Origin: Paenibacillus sp. P25
GTDB lineage: Bacteria > Bacillota > Bacilli > Paenibacillales > NBRC-103111
Direction of reading: 5' to 3'
Assembly: GCA_024704175.1 (NCBI GenBank)
Contig: CP085629.1
Location: 434,001 to 498,000, forward strand
DNA length: 64,000 nt
Part shown: piece by piece, positions 39,794-48,410 of the stretch
Layout of the letters: each line of letters begins with the position of its first letter
Numbering within the stretch: the stretch's first letter is position 1
Position numbers and translations under genes: made by a program
The notes under the pieces: model-generated
What the model was told of the DNA's origin: nothing
What the model saw: the letters and a program-made list of their open reading frames with translations, nothing else
The model's database searches: none

Positions 39794-42700
39794 ATGAAGA
39801 TGTGGAAGAAAAAATTAATGGTGATGACAACGGCTCTGACTCTGGCAATCACCTCAATCCCGGTTATGGAAAGGGTAGAGGCGGCAGCAGCTCCGGTCAC
39901 ACCGGCCCTGGCCAAAACGCCTGGCAACGCGAACCCGTTATTTACGCAAAAGTTCGGCGCTGACCCTTATGCCATGGTTTATAACGGTAGAGTGTACGTT
40001 TACATGACGAATGATGTATTCGAATACAATGCGGACGGGTCAGTAAAGGATAACGGATATAGTTTAATCAAAAAGATTACGGTTGTTTCATCTGATGACA
40101 TGATAAACTGGACGGATCACGGAGAAATACCGGTAGCCGGCCCACAAGGCGCGGCCAAATGGGCAAATAACTCCTGGGCGCCGGCAGTTGCACATAAAAC
40201 GATAGATGGCAAGGAGAAATTTTTCCTCTATTTTGCGGATAATGGAAGCGGCATTGGTGTGTTCACTGCGGACAGTCCGATTGGACCGTTTACAGATCCG
40301 ATTGGAAAGCAACTGGTGAGCAGAAGTACACCAGGAGCGAGCGATGTTACGTGGCTGTTTGATCCTGCGGTGCTGGTTGACGATGATGGAAGCGGTTATC
40401 TTTATTTTGGCGGCGGGGTTCCGACAGGAAAAGACGCTGACCCAGGAACGGCCCGAGTGGCAAAACTTGGGGCAGATATGATCAGCTTGGATTTGGCTGC
40501 GAGCGGGGGGCCGTGAAGCCGATCAATCCGCCATTCCTGTTTGAGGATTCGGGGATCCACAAGTACAACGGGAAGTACTACTACTCCTATTGCACGAACT
40601 TCTCCGGTTCACATCCGGCAAATATACCTACAGGAACGATTGCCTATATGGTAAGCGACAATCCGTTGGGGCCATTTACTTTTGAAAAGACAATATTGCC
40701 TAACCCTGGCTCTTTCTTCGGTGTTGGAGGTAACAACCACCATGCTATCTTTGAATTCAAAGGACAATGGTATATTACTTACCATGCGCAGACTCTTGCA
40801 AAGGCCATGGCAGAAAGTGGTTCATATCCACAAATGGGCGGGCAGACTCATGGATACCGTAACACCCACATCAATAAGGTAAGCTTTGATGCAAATGGAG
40901 TCATACAAAATATTACCGGCGATTATGCCGGCGTTCCACAGCTTAAAAATTTCGATCCTTATACAAGAGTTGAGGCCGAAACCATAGGCTGGAACGGAGG
41001 CATTGCTACTGAAAGCATTACCGAGCCTGGAAGCATGGTAAACAGCATCAATCTAGCTGTCAGCAGCATTAATGACGGAGACTGGACAGCCGTATCAAAA
41101 GTTGATTTTGGCGCAACAGGTGCCGGGACATTTACAGCTAATGTTGCAAGCGGTTCTAGCGGTGGAAACATAGAGCTGCATCTTGATAGTGCCGATGGGG
41201 CATTGATTGGGACACTTCCTATTTCCAACACAGGCGGAGACAATGTTTGGAAGACCAAAACAACGAACATTTCCGGTGCCACAGGAGTTCATGACCTGTA
41301 TATGGTATACAGGGGGAACCCAGGCAATCTCTTTAAAGTCGATTATTGGCAGTTCGGGCAAAAGAGCGCCGCCCATGATCTGGCTGCAATTAACGCATCG
41401 ATCGATAAACAAAAGATTGATACCGTTGCTGGGAACAACAAGGCAACCTTAAAGGTTAATGCTATTTATGCCGACGGAACCAGTACAGATGTTACGAATC
41501 AGGCCGATGCGACACCGGCGCAAAGCGGTATTGTTAGCATCAATAACGGAGTGGTGAGTGGAGTCGGCTATGGCTCAACAAGCATCGACGTCAGCTATGG
41601 CGGAAAAACCGATTCGCTGAATTTGCTTGTCAAAGACTTGAATAGCGAGCTGACGGTGAAGCAGATTACGGTGGATAATAGTGCCTTTGCGCTAGATTCC
41701 GGTAAAACCGCCACATTCAAAGTCACAGCGGAGTACCTTGACGGACATACGGAGGACGTAACCAAATCAGCAACCTATACCAATCCGAATCCGGAAATTG
41801 CTGACGTCTCTATCGGTACGATTACTGCTAAAGCCAGTGGAACAGCTAACGTTGTCGTAAGCTTTAAGGGAGCATTGGGCGATGCTGCAACGGCGCAAAT
41901 CCGTGTAAGTGTCAATACGCCTACCGTCGTGGCTATTGAGGCGGAAACCGCAGCGGAAAATTCCGGCAATGCTTATGTGTACGGCACTGCGAACGGCCAT
42001 ACCTGGTCGCTTGTTGACGGTCAGTCCACAAAAGCCATGCAGTTTTTACCTGACGATGGCACATCAGTAACTCCAGGTACGGATGCAGCCAGCCTTGCTT
42101 GCCGGCTCCAGACTGAATTATAAAATTAACTTTCCGACCACGGGAACCTATAACGTTTGGCTCCTGGCCAAGAGCCATAGTTTCCAAACGGACTCCATCC
42201 ACGTGGGTGTGGATAATCAGTATAAATTCACCTCCAATGGTATTCAGAATGTGAGTAACAGTCAGTTTAAATGGATTAATCTGAGTAACGGCGGTACATT
42301 GGTGACGGGCGGTACGCCTTTGAATATTACCGCTGGCGTGCATGAATTGAACTTCTGGGGCAGGGAATCGGGATTAATCATAGACCGGATTTACTTGACT
42401 ACCAGCACTTCAACCGCAGATCCGGTCTGGCCGGAGGTGAAAGCACCTGCAGCTTCGTTAACGGCAGACAGCGGCGTGAAGGCGGGCAGCGGCTTTACCG
42501 TCGGTGTGAACCTGGACAACTTGATGCAAAGTGTGTATGCCGAGGACCTCACCCTGACCTATGATGCCAATGTATTTGATTTTGTGAGTGCGGCAGGGGC
42601 AAACAGCAACATTCAGATCGTGACAGAAGACAAAGCGACTGCCGGAAAAGTAAGACTGATCGCCGCCAGTATCGGCGGTGTGTCCGGAACGAGTACGCCG

Positions 42701-43278
42701 GTGCTGAATCTGACCTTCAAGGTGAAGGCCGGCGTTCAGAACACGACCGGGACGATTGCAACCACTCAGGCGAAGCTTGGCGTGGCCCCTGAAGGAACCG
42801 TTATTCAGGCGGCACTTAGCAGCAGGAGCATTGCTGTAGGCAAGATTGAAGTGGTTATTGACAAGACCGCTTTGACAACGGCCATTACGAATGCACAAGG
42901 TCTGTATGACGCGACCGTTGTGGGCACATTGCCGGGACAATACCCGCAGGGAGCCAAAGATGCCCTCGGTGTAGCGATCAACGCAGCCAAAGCGATAAAA
43001 GACAACTCTAGCGCGACGCAGCCTCAGGTGGATAGCGCCACAGCCGCATTGGCCAGCGCGGTCGATACCTTCAAGGCGACCGTAATTAAGGAAGCGTCTG
43101 CAGATCTGAACAAAGATGGAATTGTCGATGTCGGTGACCTTGCGTTGGTTGCTTACCATTACGGCAAAAATTCTGCAAGCGCAGACTGGGCAACTGCTAA
43201 GGCGTGACCGATATGAACAACGACAATAAAATCGATATTACGGATCTTGCGTATGTAGCATCCAAAATTTTTCAATAA
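39794..43278 (+). CDS. GH43 arabinoxylan arabinofuranohydrolase (XynD-like) with CBM, Ig-like, cohesin, FIVAR and dockerin (three frameshifts)
   Basis: Secreted enzyme of about 1160 residues that should remove arabinose from arabinoxylan. The signal peptide ends near PVMERVEAAAA. The GH43 propeller has FGADPYAMVYNGRVYVYMTN, WLFDPAVLVDDDGSGYLYFG and PFLFEDSGIHKYNGKYYYSY, carrying its acidic catalytic residues as in Bacillus XynD. Next are a CBM6 (about 40960-41360), two Big_2 Ig-like domains (41375-41915), and a galactose-binding-like domain (41930-42415). The cohesin (42450-42845), FIVAR and dockerin (43095-43278) follow. Breaks lie near 40508 (a G run one base short), 42100 and 43203; the last is inside the dockerin, whose second loop DMNNDNKIDITDL is kept. 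ATG 39773 is an alternative start. Confidence 0.92.
42463..43268 (+). repeat. Cohesin-FIVAR-dockerin cassette, copy 2
   Basis: The second copy of the cassette at 37747-38552, with a constant offset of 4716 bases and only scattered substitutions plus one missing base near 43203. The boundaries coincide with domain borders, as expected for module shuffling. Confidence 0.85.
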
Positions 43279-43321
43279 ATCCATAGGACAGGTAGAACAT
43301 TAAAGGAATTCAAGAAACGAG

Positions 43322-43348
43322 CGATGGGGGACACTTGTCTCCCATCGG
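43322..43348 (+). terminator. Terminator of the GH43 gene
   Basis: GATGGG and CCCATC pair, with partial GACA/TGTC pairing inside, and the sequence GTTTCTTATTT follows. Confidence 0.7.
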
Positions 43349-43759
43349 TTTCTTATTTGGATCGGATGGGGATTGCAGCCATCGGCGATGGATATAACTT
43401 TGGGGAGTACGCGGCGCCTGCCTCGCAGGTTTCTTCTTCCTGGACGACGCACTCAAACTGACTGGTGGTTATGCCTTAGAAAAATAAAGAATTTTCTAAA
43501 CAAAAGTATTGGGGTCAGCCTTACCATAGCATTTGCTAATTTATATATAACTATAATTTAAATGATAAAACTTGAATCCTCGCTCTGATATGAGAGAGGA
43601 GCGGGGTGGCGGCGGATCCCCCCCCGATTGGTTCGGGCATGCATACGAAATCTTACTGTTAATCCAAGGTAGCCGTGCTTCTTCGGCGACTCGTTGAGCT
43701 CCCTTGAAATGATTTAATTTCCTCACGCAAGCTCGTGTATTCGCAGGATTTCATCCCTA

Positions 43760-43894
43760 TTAGATTCGATAGAAGAGTGAAGAGAGTCGGGGCTTGCTAT
43801 ATTGAGCCGTAAGAAGGCGTGCGGGAATTAAATGAGGTCGCTGACTAAAAGATCCGGCGACCATGTTATGGAGACGATAGCGTGTAGTTGCCAT
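43760..43894 (-). CDS. Possible 44-residue protein
   Basis: A short basic frame starting MATTRYRLHNMVAG and ending SSLFYRI. Its only support is an excellent ribosome binding site, AAAAGGAG, eight bases before the ATG. No homologue or motif is recognised. Confidence 0.25.
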   Translation of the reverse strand: MATTRYRLHNMVAGSFSQRPHLIPARLLTAQYSKPRLSSLFYRI

Positions 43895-44042
43895 GAGAGC
43901 AGCTCCTTTTCAATGTTCATTGAAGTAACGGGCAGTTATGCGTGGTAAGGCGAATTATTGGGATATGCAAAGTCTCAAAAGTAGCTTTGATCACTTGAAA
44001 GACAGCTTGCTTAATGAAAAAAACGTACGAAAATGAAAAAAT

Positions 44043-44074
44043 GGCGGTGCAAGGGAGACTATCCCTGCACTGCC
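44043..44074. terminator. Bidirectional terminator hairpin
   Basis: GGCGGTGCAAGGGA pairs along its length (with G-U pairs) with TCCCTGCACTGCC. T-rich tracts follow on both strands, stronger on the minus strand. Confidence 0.65.
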
Positions 44075-44102
44075 GTTTCTTGTTTCCAGACTATTACCGC
44101 CT

Positions 44103-44240
44103 TCATATATTAAAACTCCGAATAAATTGAGACATACATTTGCAGCGATGTTATATAACAATGGAATGTCCAAACATTTCTGAAATCGCAAACAAATCGT
44201 TATGGGAAAACCAGCTTTGGCAGATTCGATCCACCTTTAG
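44103..44240 (+). pseudogene. Tyrosine recombinase (phage integrase family), C-terminal remnant
   Basis: The plus-strand frame reads KTPNKLRHTFAAMLYNNGMS, which matches the catalytic Arg-x-x-His region of XerC/D-type integrases (usually KLRHTFATxLYxNG). It is soon closed by a stop at 44181. The next frame continues NISEIANKSLW, resembling the usual I-x-x-I-x-x-LLGH helix that follows. The rest of the enzyme is missing. It lies at the right border of the xylan block and may record how that block arrived. Confidence 0.6.
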
Positions 44241-44424
44241 AATTAAACTAAAATTCTTCATTATGGCTGGTTTGTGTCACTCGCAGTGTATAATCCGAAT
44301 ACCGTATTTTGTACATATGTATGCAATTAAGAAAAATCCAAAGGGGCGACCTTTTCGTTTTCTCCCTGGAAATGTAAATGGTATAATAGATTTATTCGTT
44401 ATAAAGCCATTAAGGAGCAGACCT

Positions 44425-45735
44425 ATGCTGTATAGATTCGGGGTCATCGGCCCCGCGCCGTCCGTCGCCAAAATCATGGAGGTTGCCCATGAAGAGCCTT
44501 CGGACATTCAATTTATTCCTTTTATCTATACTCATCCGCTGGAAACGGAAAGTATTATTCGGGAGCACCGCCATGAAGTGAACGGGTGGCTCTTTTCAGG
44601 TCCCATACCATACTCCTATGCCGGCCCACTGCTCGGCCCGGAGGCCAATGCAGTTTATTGCAAGCCTACGGGAGCCAGCCTTTATAAGGGCTTATTGCAA
44701 ATGTCTCTTCATCTGGAGCATCTGAGCACCCGGATTTCCATCGATATGATGGAATCGGAGGACGTGGACTTCAAGGAGGCGTTGCTGGAGGCGGGACTTC
44801 CGACGGATGAGATGCATTTGAAGATGTTTACCGGCAATGTAGACCCGGAGGAGCTGGTGCAGTTTCATCTGGACCGGTGGAAGCAGGGGTTGACCCAGGT
44901 CGCCTTAACCTGCATGAACTTCGTATATGCCTCGCTGAAGGAGGCGGGAGCGCCCGCGTACCGGATTGAAATGACCAAGCTGGACATCCGCCAGGCCATC
45001 AGGGTCCTGCTGGGCCAGGCCAGAAGCTCTTATTTCAAAGATATGCAAATCGGCGTGGAAATCATCGAGATCGATCGGTTCGACCAGCTCGCGGAGAAAG
45101 CCCCTACGAGGTATCATCTGCAGCATCTGGAGCTGAAGATCAAGCACATGCTGCTGCAGCTTTGCGAAAAGGTCGACGGAACTCTGATCGAGAATGGCAA
45201 CGGGCGTTACCAGATTTTCAGCTCGCGCGGGGCCATTGAACGGGAGATCGAAGGCTTGCGGGATACGGTAAAGCATCTTTCGCTGGAAGCGGGTGCCCCG
45301 GTCGCCGTCGGCATCGGGTTCGGGAGTACGGCGTTCTCGGCCGAGAACCATGCGAGAAGGGCTCTGCAGCACGCCAAGGAGAAGGAAGAGCGCGGTATTG
45401 TCATGGTGCAGCAGGATGGAACGATCGTGGAATCGGTCGGCCGGGAAGAAGAGTTGGCGTATGCCTACCGTTCGCTGGATAAAGAGTTGCTGGAGAAATT
45501 GAATCAAGGAAATATCAGCGTTAAAACCTACAACAAGCTGGAAGCACTCGTGCAGCGGATGAGCTGGGAAGGGTTTACGGCCTCGGATTTGGCTGAGCAT
45601 CTCGGTATGACAAAGCGGAACGCGCAGCGCATCATGGTCAGCTTGTGTGAGCTGGGTCTCGCCGAGGTGGGCGGAGAGGAGCTCCACGCCGTCCGGGGAA
45701 GGCCGCGCAAGATTTACCGCTTGGTAAGGAACTAG
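44425..45735 (+). CDS. Transcriptional regulator with GGDEF-like core and C-terminal winged helix, probable abg regulator
   Basis: An intact 436-residue cytoplasmic protein. The first 200 residues form an unrecognised sensor region starting YRFGVIGPAPSVAKIMEVA. The middle (about 220-340) resembles a degenerate GGDEF/cyclase fold, with GNGRYQIFSSRGAIE, PVAVGIGFGSTAFSAENHAR and ALQHAKEKE. The C-terminal part is a winged helix, SWEGFTASDLAEHLGMTKRN, followed by RGRPRKIYRL. AAGGAG sets ATG 44425; the frame is open further upstream but runs into the recombinase remnant. It lies just upstream of abgB and is my candidate for binding the repeat operators at 32057 and 45836. Confidence 0.75.
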   Translation: MLYRFGVIGPAPSVAKIMEVAHEEPSDIQFIPFIYTHPLETESIIREHRHEVNGWLFSGPIPYSYAGPLLGPEANAVYCKPTGASLYKGLLQMSLHLEHLSTRISIDMMESEDVDFKEALLEAGLPTDEMHLKMFTGNVDPEELVQFHLDRWKQGLTQVALTCMNFVYASLKEAGAPAYRIEMTKLDIRQAIRVLLGQARSSYFKDMQIGVEIIEIDRFDQLAEKAPTRYHLQHLELKIKHMLLQLCEKVDGTLIENGNGRYQIFSSRGAIEREIEGLRDTVKHLSLEAGAPVAVGIGFGSTAFSAENHARRALQHAKEKEERGIVMVQQDGTIVESVGREEELAYAYRSLDKELLEKLNQGNISVKTYNKLEALVQRMSWEGFTASDLAEHLGMTKRNAQRIMVSLCELGLAEVGGEELHAVRGRPRKIYRLVRN

Positions 45736-45792
45736 AGGGGAATCGGACCGTCCGGCCATGGTGCCGGACGGTTTTTTCTATTGCACTCTAAA

Positions 45793-45855
45793 TTGAAATC
45801 AAGGCGGCTCCACGGTATAATGAATTTAAGTCATTTTCGCTAATTATTCGTTAAT
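45793..45855 (+). promoter_or_regulatory. abgB promoter with tandem 11-bp direct-repeat operator
   Basis: TTGAAA (45793-45798) and TATAAT (45816-45821) are 17 bases apart. Fourteen bases further are TTCGCTAAT (45836-45844) and TTCGTTAAT (45847-45855), spaced 11 bases, as before abgT. Confidence 0.65.
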
Positions 45856-45883
45856 ATGCCGTAGAACAAAAGGAGCCGTCTTT

Positions 45884-47286
45884 ATGAATCCATCCGAGAG
45901 AATATCCGAGCTCATTGAGCGGAAGAGAGAGCTGTTCGTCGATGTCAGCAACCGAATTTGGGAGTATGCGGAGACCCGGTTCGAGGAATACCGGTCGGCC
46001 GAGTCGCTGAGCAACACGCTGGAAAAGGAAGGCTTTGCGGTGGAACGGGGTGTCGGGGGAATTGAAACCGCGTTTATCGCAAGCTGGGGCGCGGGAGTCC
46101 CGTGATTGCCTTCCTGGGCGAATACGACGCTTTGTCCGGCCTGAGCCAGCGCCCAGCGAGCAGCAAGGAGGAACCGATTGAACCGGGCGGCAACGGGCAC
46201 GGTCGCGGCCACAATCTGCTCGGAACCGGCGCTCTTGCGGCGGCGGTGGCGGTGAAGCAGCTGATGGAGGAGCTGGGACTTAAGGGAACGGTCCGGTATT
46301 ACGGCCGCCCCGGAGAGGAAGGCGGCTCGGGCAAAGCGTTTATGGCCAGAGAAGGGCTATTCGACGACATTGACGCCGCTCTGAGCTGGCATCCGATGGA
46401 CTATAACAGCATCATGTCGGTTCAAACGCTTGCGAATTACCAGATTTATTACAAGTTCAAAGGGAAAAGCTCGCATGCCGCGGCCGCGCCGCATCTGGGC
46501 AGAAGCGCTTTGGATGCGGTGGAGCTGATGAATATCGGCGTCAATTATTTGCGGGAGCATATCATTCAAGAGGCCCGGATCCACTACGCCGTTACGAATA
46601 CGGGAGGGCTGTCGCCGAACGTCGTGCAGGCGAATGCGGAAGTGCTGTATTTGATCCGAGCCCCGCAAATCACGGAAGCGAAGGAGATCTATGAACGGGT
46701 GAACGATATCGCCCGGGGAGCGGCACTGATGACGGGGACGGAAGTGAGCATCGTTTTTGACAAAGCGTGCTCGAACCTGATTCCGAATACGGTGCTCGAA
46801 ACGGTGATGCACCGCAAATTCACGGAGCTGGGGATTCCGCAGCATGACGGGCAGGAGCTGCAGTTTGCGGGGGCGGTCCGGGCTACGTTATCAGAAGCGG
46901 AAAAAGCGAACCCGCCCGGCGTCCCGGCAGCGATGCGGGACAAAGATTTGGCTGACCGGCTCAATCCTTACGAGAGCGGGCTGTTCCTCAGCGGCTCTAC
47001 GGATGTCGGCGATGTCAGCTGGATTGCGCCTACCGTTCAGTGCACCACAGCGTGCTTTGTCGTCGGTTCGCCTCCCCACAGCTGGCAGTGGGTTTCTGTC
47101 GGGGCTACGTCGATCGCGCATAAGGGAATGCTGCACGCGGGGAAGGTGATGGCTTCGACGGCACTGGAGCCGCTGCAGCATCCCGAGCTCATTGAGGCGG
47201 CCAAGGCCGAGCTGAAGGAGCGGCCGCAGGGCCGGACTTACAGCTGCCCGATCCCGAAGGAGGTCAAGGCTTCGCCGAGGAAATAA
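45884..47286 (+). CDS. abgB: M20 amidohydrolase, AbgB type (one frameshift)
   Basis: About 467 residues, the B subunit of p-aminobenzoyl-glutamate hydrolase, which cleaves the amide to p-aminobenzoate and glutamate. It begins SNRIWEYAETRFEEYRSAES. The metal-site segments are IAFLGEYDALSGLSQ, GHGRGHNLLGTG and YYGRPGEEGGSGKAF. The dimerisation domain contains YKFKGKSSHAAAAPHLGRSA. The C-terminal half has GSTDVGDVSWIAPTVQ and HSWQWVSVGATSIAHKGM. The frame breaks near 46090 where a G run is one base short. It stands alone behind its own promoter, with the regulator upstream and abgT-abgA 11 kb away. Confidence 0.92.
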
Positions 47287-47405
47287 GCCGGCGGGATTCG
47301 GCGAGAGAGGCATGGTAAGCTTCGTGCGGTCCTCCTATAGGGCCGGCGACCAGCCTTTGGCTGATACGCACCGATAGTGGCGAACAGCCCGGGGTGGGCT
47401 GGATA

Positions 47406-48214
47406 CTACTCATATATGGCTTTACGCCGGTATTCGCGGGGGAGACCCCCGTTTTCTTTTTAAACAAGGCGTTAAAGAAGGCTATGTCCTGGTAACCGAC
47501 GGATGGGGCGATATCGCTTACTTTACGGTCCGTAGTCTGAAGCAGGCGGCAGGCTTCATGGACGCGGACATTTTGCAGATACTCGGTCGGCGTCATGCCG
47601 GTTTGCTTGGTGAACAGCCTGTGAAATTGCCGTTCGCCGATCCCTAGAATGCCCGCCAGCTCGCTCACCTTCAGGGGGTGTTCGAAGCGGGTGTGGATCC
47701 TTTTGAGCACTTCCTCCATCCCTGCGGAGACCGCGGCTGCAGCCGTCTCTTGCTTGTTGGCTCCGGAGCGGTACAAATAGAGCAGCAGGTTCATCACCCC
47801 GGTATACAAGGCGGCTTCGCGGCCCGGCCGGCTCGAGGCATAATCGTAGTGCAGCCGCTGAAACAAACGGTGAAACTCTCCATAGCGGTCGCGGAAGCCG
47901 CGGATTTCGGTGCATTCGAGCAGCGGCTTGAGCTCTGTCCCTCCGGGGAACGTCTCCAGCGGCCGGGCTGCGGCCTCCATCGTAATAATACAGTTATAGA
48001 CGACCAAAGGACGGTTCTTGGCGGTGGAAGCCGGTCTGAACACATGAGAAACCCCGACGGGAATCAGAAAAATATCGCCCTGCCCGGTCGAAAGCGAAGC
48101 TTTCCCCGTATAATGCGTGCCCGTACCCTCGCTGACATAGCTGATCTCCAGAAAATCATGGCGATGCTCCGAGAGCTCGTAGGATTCCACCGATCTATTG
48201 ACAAAGATGGGCAA
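47406..48214 (-). CDS. AraC-family transcriptional regulator with cupin sensor (one late frameshift)
   Basis: About 269 residues. The N-terminal cupin-type ligand-binding domain contains ELSEHRHDFLEISYVSEGTG and GDIFLIPVGVSHVFRP. The C-terminal AraC domain has VSELAGILGIGERQFHRLFT and APSVGYQDIAFFNALFKKKT. A run of five C should be six near 47447. The corrected end REYRRKAIYE stops at 47406 rather than running on to 47264, where it would overlap abgB. It is divergent from the rhamnosidase gene and is its probable activator, as in RhaS/RhaR-type control; this rests on position. Confidence 0.88.
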
Positions 48215-48410
48215 ATCCCCCAGTGCAAATTCATCTCCCCGAAGCTGACCTGACGGTCCGTTGAATCGACATCCTTACCCCTCCTTTCATGAGAGTATGT
48301 CAGAATCACCCTATAATCATGTCCGATTATCCGGCATAAGTTATCTGATCTTCATCTTAAGATAGAGAAAAGAATAACTCAAGCGCAAATACGGAAGGAG
48401 CCGGATCTTC

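Larger units (their letters stand above)
43349..44102. other. Gene-poor, low-similarity region right of the xylan genes
   Basis: No convincing gene is present. Short open frames on both strands lack known motifs. One (43373-43561) is arginine-rich with a hydrophobic end and looks non-coding. The region is AT-rich and probably contains decayed mobile DNA, judging by the recombinase remnant that follows. Confidence 0.4.

Noticed and set aside
3950..46100. Programmed ribosomal frameshifting as an explanation for the many breaks
   Set aside because: The breaks vary in direction and position, lack slippery heptamers with downstream structure, and affect many unrelated families at once. Sequence error is simpler.
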